DNA from: CAYRHJ01 sp964424105
Lineage (GTDB): Bacteria; Planctomycetota; Phycisphaerae; UBA1845
DNA: 64,000 nt
Assembly (NCBI GenBank): GCA_964424105.1
Contig: CAYRHJ010000030.1
Coordinates: 1-64,000 of the forward strand
Direction of reading: 5' to 3'
The notes under the pieces are model-generated. The model was not told the origin of the DNA, ran no database searches, and saw nothing but the letters and a program-made list of their open reading frames with translations. Within the stretch, counting starts at the first letter, position 1. Each line of letters opens with the position of its first letter. Position numbers and translations under genes: made by a program. Shown here one piece after another: positions 54,085 to 62,841 of this stretch.

Positions 54085-54789
54085 TCACCAAGTGCGGGCT
54101 GCGAGTGCGTCTAGCACGCGCAGGTGCACGGTGTCAGGGTCGCATCGGCCATCCACCATGACCACCGGCGTGGGGTAGTAACGATGCAGGTCCAGGAAAA
54201 GCTGCCTGACGTTGCGATGAAAATCCAGCGGACGCGCTTCCATCGCATCCAACCCCCGATCATCAAAATCAGTCCCTCCCTCCAATTGACGTTGTCGATG
54301 CTTCAGGGCGTGTTCGGGACTGCGGGCGATCCGTTCAAACCCCTCCTCCACCTCCACGTCTAATACAAGCGTCGCATCGGGCCAGCAATCTTCGATCGCA
54401 TATCGGGCCAGATCGATCACCCGTTGCGGATCGTACCCCGCAGCCCCCTGATAAGCACAAGTGGAAGAAATAAAGCGGTCACAGAGCACCGTGCTCCCGG
54501 CTGCGAGCGCTGGCCGGATGATCTCCCCCACAAGCTGAGCACGCGAGGCCATGAACAGAAACGTCTCGCAGTTCACCTGCATTTCCGAAAGGTCATGATC
54601 CAAGAGCAGCGACCGTATGCGATCTCCGATCACCGTACCGCCCGGATCGCGACACAGCGTCAAGGGCGCGCCGGCGTCTCGCAGCCGCGAAGCCAGCCGA
54701 TTCAATTGCGTGGACTTGCCCGCGCCATCCGGTCCGTCCAAGACCAGGAACTTTCCCGCCAGCCCTGCCGCCAATTCTTTGAAGTTCAT
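54085..54789 (-). CDS. tmk: Thymidylate kinase
   Basis: 234 residues. It phosphorylates dTMP to dTDP. The P-loop is FLVLDGPDGAGKSTQLNRLA. The conserved DPGG region is CRDPGGTVIGDRIRSLLLD (E. coli reads EPGGT). The lid and dTMP-binding area are VLCDRFISSTCAYQGAAGYD, and VLDVEVEEGFERI matches the LDVxxExGLxR segment. The length is slightly above the usual 205-215. It lies beside rmlA, whose substrate dTTP derives from its product, although a 446-bp gap with an R2 separates them. Confidence 0.93.
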   Translation of the reverse strand: MNFKELAAGLAGKFLVLDGPDGAGKSTQLNRLASRLRDAGAPLTLCRDPGGTVIGDRIRSLLLDHDLSEMQVNCETFLFMASRAQLVGEIIRPALAAGSTVLCDRFISSTCAYQGAAGYDPQRVIDLARYAIEDCWPDATLVLDVEVEEGFERIARSPEHALKHRQRQLEGGTDFDDRGLDAMEARPLDFHRNVRQLFLDLHRYYPTPVVMVDGRCDPDTVHLRVLDALAARTW

Positions 54790-54859
54790 AGCCGCTCGTT
54801 CTATTGGGTTGAATACCCGGTGAAATCTTCGTCCCGCACGCTCGGTCTATCACCGCCGC

Positions 54860-55123
54860 CTCGCCGCCTCCTTCCGGGTGGCCCACCTCCTTTGGAGGTG
54901 GGGGAGGCGATGAATGAGCTTGGCCGACGCCTCACCGACGCCGCACCGCCGCCTCACCGCCGCCGCATCATCGATCCTAACATCGAATCGACCACAGGCC
55001 CGCCGGGCCACCTCCTTCCGGGTGGCCCACCTCCTTTGGAGGTGGGGGAGGCGATGAATGAGCTTGGCCGACGCGTTCCCGACGCCGCATCATCGATCCT
55101 AACATCGAATCGACCACAGGTCG
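54860..55123. repeat. Two R4 hairpins in duplicated blocks upstream of tmk
   Basis: The hairpin CCACCTCCTTTGGAGGTGGG within GGGTGGCC...GGGAGGCGATG occurs at about 54876-54905 and again at about 55020-55050. Each is followed by AATGAGCTTGGCCGACGC. The block CGCCGCATCATCGATCCTAA is present twice (54961, 55083), so the region arose by tandem duplication with a variable spacer. Confidence 0.85.
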
Positions 55124-55148
55124 AACCGGCGAATCGCTGACCATGTCC

Positions 55149-55424
55149 CTACGTGGCTTGGCCACGTTTCCGCCGATACCTGATGAGGATGACGGCCCAG
55201 GCCAGCGGCACGAGGAATGACAAGGCCAAGAAGAACCCGTTGACGCTTGGGAGTTAACTCGCTCCCGGCAACCAGGACAGCCAAGATGTGACTTCCGCAG
55301 CCGCGAAGACAGCGCGCAGTTGCAACAGGACCAGCCACACGATGAACACGACGGCCAACAAATACAAAGACGCCGCGCGCTATTCAAGCCACCGAAGATT
55401 CCGGCCAATCAGTAGTTCGGTCAT
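55149..55424 (-). pseudogene. Small two-helix membrane protein gene interrupted by two in-frame stops
   Basis: A single frame runs from an ATG at 55424 to a TAG at 55149. It reads MTELLIGRNLRWLE, then a TAG, RAASLYLLAVVFIVWLVLLQ and LRAVFAAAEVTSWLSWLPGA plus S, then a TAA, then VNGFFLALSFLVPLAWAVIL and IRYRRKRGQAT. Two strong hydrophobic helices and a basic C-terminus remain in one frame with no indel. A functional ancestor of about 90 residues with two nonsense changes is the simplest reading; separate tiny ORFs are the alternative. I do not recognise the family. Confidence 0.5.
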
Positions 55425-55617
55425 CTTTGCGTGGTGCGTGTGTTTCGACGCGGTCGCCGCCTGGAAAGATTCCCGCCATGTCAGCGCTTGTTGGTGTGCA
55501 CCAGGCCTCCACGATGCCGTTGATGACCTCGTCGCGGTTCTGGCCCATCTTGATCAGCGCGGGGAGGGCGGCGAATTCTGCGTCGCTGAGCGGTTGGAAG
55601 TCGAAGAACTCGGCCAT
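55384..55617 (-). CDS. Small hypothetical protein
   Basis: 77 residues, MAEFFDFQPLSDAEFAALPA then LIKMGQNRDEVINGIVEAW. The first half uses GC-ending codons almost throughout, as the neighbouring real genes do, and would fold as amphipathic helices. The last 35 residues look less gene-like and overlap the start of the broken membrane-protein gene by 41 bases. A longer start at 55743 is possible; that position is also where the truncated GGDEF fragment begins on the other strand. No family is recognised. Confidence 0.35.
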   Translation of the reverse strand: MAEFFDFQPLSDAEFAALPALIKMGQNRDEVINGIVEAWCTPTSADMAGIFPGGDRVETHAPRKDDRTTDWPESSVA

Positions 55618-55752
55618 GGGGGAGAATTGTAGTGCATCGGCGGCGAATGGCGAAGGAGATGGGCCGGTCGCTCGGTATCCATTTCGTCGGGTGATCCGTT
55701 GGGCTGCATGGCCCATGTTTTGGAACGTGTTTGACAGGTCCATTTGCGAGCC

Positions 55753-56109
55753 GTGCTGCAGCAGTTCGGTCAACTGCTGAAGGACCAGTGTCGCGCGTCC
55801 GACCTGGCCTGCCGCTTTGGCGGCGAGGAATTTGTGCTCGTCGTTCCATCTGCCACACGTGAAGCTTCGACGGCGCAGGCCGAACGTATTCTGCAAGCGG
55901 TGCGCGAGATGAAAGTCAGCAGCGACGAGATGGTCTTGCCTCGACTGACCGTGTCGATCGGCATCGCCTTGTATCCCGAACACGGCGAGACAACCGAAAA
56001 CGTCATCCGCGCAGCCGATCAGGCCTTGTATGCGGCTAAGGAGGCCGGCCGGGACCGTTACGTCATCAGCGCCCTGTGGCGAGAGAACACCCTCGATGAA
56101 CACGGCTGA
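55753..56109 (+). pseudogene. C-terminal fragment of a GGDEF diguanylate cyclase
   Basis: The open stretch begins inside the domain at VLQQFGQLLKDQCRASDLAC and continues RFGGEEFVLVVPS (active-site GGEEF), ILQAVREMKVSSDE, LTVSIGIALYPEHGETTENV and IRAADQALYAAKEAGRDRYV. The inhibitory RxxD site is kept (RASD five residues before GGEEF). The N-terminal third of the domain (the D-x-LTxLxNR region) and any sensor domain are missing, and an in-frame stop lies at 55732. It cannot make c-di-GMP as it stands. Confidence 0.8.
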
Positions 56110-56126
56110 GCAATCAGGAGACAACC

Positions 56127-56336
56127 ATGACTCTTGAATGCGATTCGACGACCCACGCCCTGGGCACGAACAGCCGGCGAGATTTCCTCAAGGCAGTAGC
56201 TGCCGTCGCTGCCGTGGCCGAGCGCACGATCCCCTCGCCGCACAATGGCGCGGTCGTCAAGGCCGCCTCGGTACGTCTGTCCCAAGTGCTCGGCCTGCCG
56301 AGCTGGCGGCACTCCGGTTCCCGTTCTGGAGCTTAA
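56127..56336 (+). pseudogene. N-terminal fragment with a twin-arginine signal peptide
   Basis: After a good ribosome binding site (CAGGAGACAACC) an ATG opens MTLECDSTTHALGTNSRRDF then LKAVAAVAAVAE, a classical Tat signal (SRRDFLK plus hydrophobic core), as in Gfo/Idh-type or other exported planctomycete enzymes. About 30 residues later the frame ends without any domain. The remainder of the gene has been lost; what follows (56337-56526) contains only short repeats such as GTGCCGGG and no gene. Confidence 0.6.
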
Positions 56337-56526
56337 TCAGAGCGGATATGGGTACGTGGGCGCAGCCTGTGTCGGCTTCCGCACCAGTGCCGGGTTTCAC
56401 ACCGGTGCCGGGATGTGAGAAACGAAGTACTTCCCGGAAGTCGAAAAGAGGGCGATCGATGCCCGAAAAAGTGCCGCGCAGCATGGAACGAATCTTGCCA
56501 CGGGCGGTTAGGATATATTGTCTCTA

Positions 56527-59500
56527 TCAGGAATCCGGGCAGCAGAGATCATTGCCCGCAAGTGCCTCTAGAACTGCGAAGACATCAAACAAGTCAATCT
56601 TGCCATTTGGATTACACTGGCCAATGTCTGCTTCCTCAAGTGTACACGTAGCAAAGACATCCGAAAAAGCGTTCAAAACGCAAAACAAGTCGAAGAGATT
56701 TACGGTTCCGTCCCGCCGGACGTCGCCGAAAAGATCACATTCATTGGGAATACCATCTAGATCGCAATCCTGAGAATCTCCACCAACAATGTCGCATTCG
56801 TCAGGTATACCATTTTCGTTGCAGTCCTTGCTCGTCCCGGCAAGCAGATCAATCTCATCCGGAATAAAATTGATATTGCAATCCGACTGGCATTCGTCAG
56901 GAATTCCGTCGCCCTGTGGCGGCAATTCATCCAAAGACGCGCCTGTGTCGAGGTCGCACGTGTCCAGTATGGCGTTACCATTACAATCCGCCGTCGATCC
57001 CGACAGTATCGCATGCCCATCCGGCAAACCGTCCCCATCACAGTCCGCAAAATCAATGGCCTCATCCACTCCCATGTCCACTCGTGAAAAGCTCACACGA
57101 GGTTCGCCGTCCAAGTCCGAGCTTTCATCCGCCATCGCATCGAACGAGGGATCGCCCAAATTGATGCAGGGAGACATCGCAGAGAGGTGATAGTCCTGGC
57201 CCGACGGATTTACGAATGACGGAAAACTGTCGATATTCCCCTCAGCCCAATCCAAGTGAGCGCCTACTACCGAAACGCCCTCGCTGCCGCCGGCAATGTC
57301 AGAATAACGGACGGCCAGTTGCGCCCCCCCGCCAACATAAATTTCCTGCGGAGCGCCGAAATCCCCACCCCACAGAATTGAATTATCGATGTTCACACGA
57401 CTGGAAAGCCCCACGACGTACAGACTGTTTCCAAGCGATTGAGCCACGTTGTCTGCGAGTGTCGAGTTTCGGATAACGGCAGAACCACTGGTCACGTACA
57501 CACCTCCACCCTGGACAGCATCGTTATCCGCGATGAGTGTGTTGGCAATCGTAGGCTGTCCCAGCACTACGTAAATCCCTCCGCCGTAGAACAACTCCGC
57601 ACGATTGGCGATGATTCGGCAATTTCGCACAATCGGATTGCCCCGCGCTATATAGAGAGCTCCCCCGAAGCGAAGCGCATGGTTGTCTGTGAATACGCAT
57701 CGATCAATGATTGGATCGGATCCATTGATGAACATAGCTGCACCAGCGCTGGCGAAACAGTTCGTAATGGTAAATCCTGCGAACCGAACATCGTCATCAT
57801 CGCCACGGAAGAAGACCGCCGGGCCTTGTCCCGCGCAATCAATAACGCAATGGTCAGGCCCATTGGCGCTTCGCACCGTTAGCGCCCGACCCTCGAAATT
57901 AAGCAGAGAATTGCCGGCACCGCGATACACTCCGTCAGCCACAACGATTTCCAAAATAGATGATCTTCCGTTCGGCGCGTTGTCGATGGCGAATTGCAGG
58001 CTGCAATAGGGATCTCCCTGCGTACCACTTCCCGGAAAAAAGCAGTTGACTTCGTCCACATACGCAAACTCGTGAATCTCACATTCATCCGGGACACCGT
58101 TGCGATTCGCATCCGAGCTTACGCCGGCGAAAATATCGCAACTGTCAGCATATCCGTTGACGTTACAATCGGGTTCGCATTCGTCTGGTACACCGTCGGC
58201 CGTACAGTCTTCACTGACGGACTCCGCAATATCGCAATCATCCGGCACGGCATTGTCATTGCAGTCAGGCTCGATGTGCAGACATTCGTCCAAAACGCCA
58301 TTTCCATTACAGTCCTGACTCGATCCCCCCTCGATCTCCAAACCGTCCAGAATCCCATTTCGGTTACAGTCCGGCGGAATGATAATCCGAGTTCCGCTAA
58401 ATGAGGGAATCGTGATCTCGGTTCCCGCCACGCTTCCCTGAATGGAACCGCCCGGACGCACGTCCACGTGAAACGTTCCACCGACGACCTCGGGCACGTC
58501 CAGTCGCAGTGTCGCGCCATACCGCTCCACACCCGGATCAACCAGTGAATCACCCGCACTCAAGAGCGCATTGAGCATCAAGATGTTGGGGGCACGCGAT
58601 GTCAGATTGGCCACCCAGAGCGAAACCAAATCTAGATAAACGTAATTGGGATGCGTGGAGTCCACGAAGAATGCGCCAAACGCGTCGCACAGGCCCGCGG
58701 TGCCACAATGCGACTGCCAACCGGGACAGTCGTCATCGCTCGTGCAGGGTAGACGCGACAGCGCAAGTTCTCCAAAAAAACCATCGTCATGGCCAATGTC
58801 AACCTCCGACTGGTAACCCCTTAACCGCGGTGCACCGTCTCCGTCCAGGTCCCATCCAGACAGGCGGAGCTCCAGGGTCACGCGCTGGCCACCCTCGCTC
58901 AGCAAAATGTCTCGACCATCGATCGTATGTTTGCCGGAAGCATCGATCGGAACCACCCGAAAGCCCTTGCCTTCACACTCATCGGGGACTCCGTCTCCAG
59001 TTGCGTCCGTCGAAAACCCAGTGGCGATGTCGCAGGCATCCAGAATGGCATTGCTGTTGCAGTCCTTGGCCAGGCCGTCAAAAATATCGCACAAGTCAGG
59101 TTGCCCGTTGTTGTTGCAATCTTCCTTCAGTGTTCCGCCCAGCTCACATTCATCGGGAACTCGGTTCTCGTTACAATCGTTGCTGGTCCCGGCCGTGATA
59201 TCACATGCATCCGCAATCTCGTTCGAATTGCAGTCCGGCTCGCATTCATCGGGAATTCGATTATTGTTACAGTCAGTAGTCGCTCCGAACACGATGTCAC
59301 AACTGTCCGCCAATCCTGTGTCGTTGCAGTCCGGCTCACATTCGTCGGGAACTCGGTTGTTCGAACAATCGTCACTGAAGCCGGATGCAATGTCGCATTC
59401 GTCCGGAACATGATTGTCGTTACAATCTCGGCTGATGGAATAGAACAGATCACAGAGGTCTGCGCGACCGTTCGAATTGCAATCCGCCAGGCCGCCGGGT

Positions 59501-61299
59501 TGGCAATGGTCGGGAACGTTATCGAAATTGCAGTCTTCCGCTCCGCGTTGGATATCGCAGGAGTCCGCGATTTCGTTCGAATCGCAATCTGTCTCGCATT
59601 CATCAGGGACTCCATTTCCCTCACCGGCACAATCATCGCTGCTTCCATCGGCAATATCACAACTGTCCGGCACACCGTTGGCATTGCAGTCCGGTTCGCA
59701 TTCGTCTGGAATGCCGTTACGCGAGCAGTCCAGGCTGAAAGCCGAGTCAATGTCGCACGAGTCCGCCACACCGTTGCCGTTGCAGTCCGACTCGCACTCA
59801 TCGGGCAACGCATTGGAATTGCAATCATCGCTGGTGCCGGCCGTCAAGTCCTCGTCATCCGCAACGCCATTGCCGTTGCAATCCCAGACTGCCGCAGCCG
59901 CATCGATCACGCCGCCGGTTGTCACGACGCCGCCGAGCGACGGCGTGCGGCGAACCGTTTCCAGTAATCGTGTGCGTATTTGCGGCCAGTCGAGATCGGG
60001 CAATCGGCTCATCACCAGGGCAGCCACGCCCGTGACGTGCGGAGCGGCCATCGACGTGCCGTCCAGAAATCCATAGGATTCACTCAGCATCGTGCTGTAG
60101 ATGCAGGTGCCCGGTGCCGCAAGCTCGACCGTGGCGGATCCAATGTTGGAAAATGCAGCCACGGCATCTCGGTTATGCAGTGCGGCTACGCCAATGACAT
60201 TCGCCAGTTCAAATCCGACGGGGAAGAATGGCACCTCGTCGTTGTCATTACCGAAGTCATTTCCAGCGGCGGCAATGAAGACGTGTCCCACAGCCTGCGA
60301 CGCTTCGATCACATCGAACAGGGCCCGCGAGTAACAGGCCTCGTCTTCACTGCTGCATCCCCAACTGTTGTTCGATAAACGAATCCCGTTGGCGATCACG
60401 TAATCCATCGCCTCGACCGCACCGGATATTTCCCCACGACCGTTTGCGTCAAACACCTTCAGCGCCACCAGGCTGCATCGATGATTGACGCCTGCCACCC
60501 CCAGGCCGTTGTTTCCCACCGCACCGATCGTACCGGCCACATGACTGCCGTGACGATGATCGTCCATCGGATCCGCGTCGTCGTTGATGAAGTCATATCC
60601 ATGTACGTCGTCGATCCAACCGTTCCCGTCGTCATCGACTCCGTTACCGGCAATCTCGCCGCCATTTGTCCAAACGTTGGCAGCCAGATCGGGATGCGAG
60701 TAATTGATTCCCGTATCAATGACCGCGATCCGAAAATCCGGATCACCGGTCCAAACGTCCCAAGCCTCGACCGCCCGGATGTCGGCACCGACCGTCCCGG
60801 TAGCAAAGCAGAAAAAGCCGGACATCGACTGACCGGTGTTCCGCAACCCCCACAGTCGATCGAACTGCGGATCGTTCGGTAGATCGAAAATGTGAATTGG
60901 CCCATCCGATTCCGCGTATAGAACGCCCGGATGTGCGCGGAAAGTGGCCAGTGATTTGTCAACGTCGGCCGATTCAAGAATGGTGAGACCTGGTACGGAA
61001 CGCACCTCCGCCACCGTCCGAAGTTGCTCCGACTGTTTTTGAAGTGATAACCTTTGTTCCGCCGGAACGTCGGCATCAAACCGAACCAGGATTCGCCCCG
61101 GCCGGCCAGCCTCGCCAATTGTTTCCGGCGCCGGATTGACGCGATCCGCTGCTAGCTTCTCCGCCGTCTCGAACATCGCCGCAACCGCGGGTGTCGGCGG
61201 CGGCTCCTCGCCCGATAGCGAATGCGCGGCCAAGCAAAACAATGCCGCGCCAATGATGGCCGAAGCGAGCGTACGGCTTCCGTCGGTTCTATCAATCAT
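56527..61299 (-). CDS. Large secreted subtilase (S8) with Asp/Asn-Cys repeat arrays, beta-helix and C-terminal dockerin-like motifs
   Basis: 1,590 residues from MIDRTDGSRTLASAIIGAAL, a signal peptide. After a propeptide (about 40-130) the S8 catalytic domain holds Asp in IAVIDTGINYSHPDL, His in DDHRHGSHVAGTIG and Ser in GTSMAAPHVTGVAA. Then come roughly 25 DCNxNGxPDECD-type repeats in a first block, a beta-sandwich-like part, a second small block, a beta-helix (CVIDCAGQGPAVFFRG, IIDRCVFTDNHALRFGGALY) and a third block. The chain ends with NLFDLFCVLNAF and KIDLFDVFAVLEAL, two dockerin-like calcium motifs. The repeats probably bind calcium and form a stiff stalk. The triad is complete, so activity is expected. 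A structured leader and terminator lie upstream. Confidence 0.9.
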   Translation of the reverse strand: MIDRTDGSRTLASAIIGAALFCLAAHSLSGEEPPPTPAVAAMFETAEKLAADRVNPAPETIGEAGRPGRILVRFDADVPAEQRLSLQKQSEQLRTVAEVRSVPGLTILESADVDKSLATFRAHPGVLYAESDGPIHIFDLPNDPQFDRLWGLRNTGQSMSGFFCFATGTVGADIRAVEAWDVWTGDPDFRIAVIDTGINYSHPDLAANVWTNGGEIAGNGVDDDGNGWIDDVHGYDFINDDADPMDDHRHGSHVAGTIGAVGNNGLGVAGVNHRCSLVALKVFDANGRGEISGAVEAMDYVIANGIRLSNNSWGCSSEDEACYSRALFDVIEASQAVGHVFIAAAGNDFGNDNDEVPFFPVGFELANVIGVAALHNRDAVAAFSNIGSATVELAAPGTCIYSTMLSESYGFLDGTSMAAPHVTGVAALVMSRLPDLDWPQIRTRLLETVRRTPSLGGVVTTGGVIDAAAAVWDCNGNGVADDEDLTAGTSDDCNSNALPDECESDCNGNGVADSCDIDSAFSLDCSRNGIPDECEPDCNANGVPDSCDIADGSSDDCAGEGNGVPDECETDCDSNEIADSCDIQRGAEDCNFDNVPDHCQPGGLADCNSNGRADLCDLFYSISRDCNDNHVPDECDIASGFSDDCSNNRVPDECEPDCNDTGLADSCDIVFGATTDCNNNRIPDECEPDCNSNEIADACDITAGTSNDCNENRVPDECELGGTLKEDCNNNGQPDLCDIFDGLAKDCNSNAILDACDIATGFSTDATGDGVPDECEGKGFRVVPIDASGKHTIDGRDILLSEGGQRVTLELRLSGWDLDGDGAPRLRGYQSEVDIGHDDGFFGELALSRLPCTSDDDCPGWQSHCGTAGLCDAFGAFFVDSTHPNYVYLDLVSLWVANLTSRAPNILMLNALLSAGDSLVDPGVERYGATLRLDVPEVVGGTFHVDVRPGGSIQGSVAGTEITIPSFSGTRIIIPPDCNRNGILDGLEIEGGSSQDCNGNGVLDECLHIEPDCNDNAVPDDCDIAESVSEDCTADGVPDECEPDCNVNGYADSCDIFAGVSSDANRNGVPDECEIHEFAYVDEVNCFFPGSGTQGDPYCSLQFAIDNAPNGRSSILEIVVADGVYRGAGNSLLNFEGRALTVRSANGPDHCVIDCAGQGPAVFFRGDDDDVRFAGFTITNCFASAGAAMFINGSDPIIDRCVFTDNHALRFGGALYIARGNPIVRNCRIIANRAELFYGGGIYVVLGQPTIANTLIADNDAVQGGGVYVTSGSAVIRNSTLADNVAQSLGNSLYVVGLSSRVNIDNSILWGGDFGAPQEIYVGGGAQLAVRYSDIAGGSEGVSVVGAHLDWAEGNIDSFPSFVNPSGQDYHLSAMSPCINLGDPSFDAMADESSDLDGEPRVSFSRVDMGVDEAIDFADCDGDGLPDGHAILSGSTADCNGNAILDTCDLDTGASLDELPPQGDGIPDECQSDCNINFIPDEIDLLAGTSKDCNENGIPDECDIVGGDSQDCDLDGIPNECDLFGDVRRDGTVNLFDLFCVLNAFSDVFATCTLEEADIGQCNPNGKIDLFDVFAVLEALAGNDLCCPDS

Positions 61300-61461
61300 C
61301 AGGCATCCATCTCCATGACACAGAAGGGGCGTTTCATTCGAGTGGCCATCATTTCCTACGGCCATCATGATAGCAGTCCAGCGACGATTTCAAAAATTGC
61401 AGAGATTCATGGTGTCGGTGTGGCGAAGTTTCCAACGCAGTGGATTTGCCCCGCCCCTCCG

Positions 61462-61498
61462 AAAAAAAAGCCCACCTTCGTCCGACGCGAAGATGGGC
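61462..61498 (-). terminator. Strong intrinsic terminator, 160 bp upstream of the subtilase start
   Basis: On the minus strand GCCCATCTTCG pairs with CGAAGGTGGGC (11 positions, one mismatch) around a seven-base loop and is followed by eight T. On the plus strand there is no U tract, so it acts only on minus-strand transcription arriving from 61500-61720. Confidence 0.85.
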
Positions 61499-61650
61499 AG
61501 TTATCAGTACCAGTGGGCGAGCCGACATCACCGTTACCGACAATTCGAAAAGGGATTTCGACGGTTTACCTCGTCACCACCTCAAAAAACGCAATTGGCG
61601 ATCGGCCATTCCGCTGGCCGAAAAATTTACAACTTTCCCACTCACTAATG
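61462..61650 (-). ncRNA. Candidate structured RNA: small RNA or transcription-attenuating leader
   Basis: Between 61648 and 61504 (minus strand) the sequence can form a closing helix: TTAGT plus AGTGGG pair with CCCACT plus ACTGA. It encloses a perfect hairpin TCGAAA-TCCCT-TTTCGA (61545-61561), GGCC-AGCGGAAT-GGCC (about 61604-61619) and GACG-A-GGT-AA-ACC-GTC. The intrinsic terminator follows immediately. There is no ORF inside. A TATCAT box lies at 61658-61663 but no clear -35. It resembles no RNA family I can name. Confidence 0.5.
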
Positions 61651-61690
61651 TCCTAACATGATAGAATCCCAGCGGAATTAGCCGCGTACA

Positions 61691-61708
61691 GGCGGAAACA
61701 AATCCGCC
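61691..61708. repeat. Perfect inverted repeat upstream of the radical SAM gene
   Basis: GGCGGA-AACAAA-TCCGCC, a six-base-pair stem with a six-base loop, 12 bases before the ATG at 61720. It may be an operator or mRNA hairpin. Confidence 0.6.
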
Positions 61709-61719
61709 GAATTCTGATA

Positions 61720-62603
61720 ATGGATGCTAACCCACGAACCCAAAAGAAGTTACAAGTCGAGATTTCACGCATCACGCCCGCGATTGGCGAGATTTCGATT
61801 ACGTTTATCCCGTCATTTCGCGTCGAAGTCGCGGTTTGAGCATTGGGGTTAATCTGAATCCGGACAAGGCCTGCAATTTTGACTGTATTTATTGTCAAGT
61901 CGATCGCTCGATTGCTCCGCGAGTGCGAAAGGTCGATCTAGGCCGACTTGAATCGGAATTGCGGGCGTTGGTGTCCGCTGCCGCTGATCAATCGATTTTC
62001 CACGAGCCTGAATTCACCCACACCCCCATCATACTACATCGGTTGAACGACATTGCTTTCAGCGGTGACGGCGAACCGACGACCTGTCCGGTTTTTGCTG
62101 ATGGCGTTGAACTCGCGGCCCGCGTCAAGGTCGAATTGGGTGGCGAGTGCGTCAAGCTGGTGTTGATTACGGATGCTTGCTACCTGGATCGAGCTGAAGT
62201 CATTCGCGGGCTGGAAGTCATGGACCGGTCGAACGGCGAGATCTGGGCCAAGCTCGACGCGGGTACGGAAGAATATTACCGCCTGATCAACCGTCCCAAT
62301 TTTCCACTGGCCCACGTCATGAAAAACATTACATCCACGGCACGAATCCGGCCCGTAGTCATTCAGTCGCTGTTCATGCGGGTGCATGACGTTGGCCCAT
62401 CACACGATGAAATCATCGCCTACTGCGATCGATTGATAGCGGTGTTGGATGCCGGCGGGCGGATTTCACTGGTTCAGATATACACGGTGGCCCGTGTGCC
62501 CGCACAGCCCTACGTCACACCGCTGACGAATGCGGAGGTGGATGCCATCGCCGATCGGGTTCGGCAATGCGTTTCAGTTCCGGTTGATTCGTTTTACGGT
62601 TAG
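61720..62603 (+). CDS. Radical SAM protein with an apparent N-terminal frameshift
   Basis: The C-terminal part is clear: VNLNPDKACNFDCIYCQVDR with the CxxxCxxC cluster motif, LNDIAFSGDGEPTTCPVF, KLVLITDACYLDR, EIWAKLDAGTEEYYRLINRP and LVQIYTVARVPAQPYVTPLT, a family of Fe-S oxidoreductases often annotated only as radical SAM. The same frame extends upstream through HHARDWRDFDYVYPVISRRS, which fits the family's N-terminus. However, it meets a TAA at 61728 with no ATG, GTG or TTG before 61836. An ATG at 61720 in another frame reads MDANPRTQKKLQVEIS and would fit if one base changed at about 61755-61766. Either a frameshift, a sequencing error or an unusual start must be assumed. Confidence 0.7.
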
Positions 62604-62694
62604 GTGGGCGTCGGTCACACGCTGAAACTGCCCGATTCATTGACTCCGTTTTGCAATTGCACAATCCGGCCGAGAGATTTAGATTCATTGGTGC

Positions 62695-62724
62695 TTGACA
62701 GCGATAATCAATTCCCCGTAGTTT
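62695..62724 (+). promoter_or_regulatory. Probable promoter of the second subtilase gene
   Basis: TTGACA at 62695-62700 is a perfect -35 box. TAGTTT at 62719-62724, 18 bp later, is a moderate -10 box. The start codon lies 118 bases downstream. Confidence 0.45.
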
Positions 62725-62841
62725 ACATCATCATGTGTTGGGCCGTTTGCGGCGATGGAACAAATTATCATTTCCCGTCAAGGGCGAGTCGCCGGATCGG
62801 CAAGCGGATCGTTCTTCGTGGTCACTTTGGGAGGGCACACA

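Noticed and set aside
61462..61650. Identification of the structured RNA as 6S RNA, tmRNA, RNase P or SRP RNA
   Set aside because: None of the conserved signatures I can check by eye (for example SRP GGAAGGAAGC or RNase P GAGGAAAGTC) is present, and the fold is branched rather than a long 6S-like rod.
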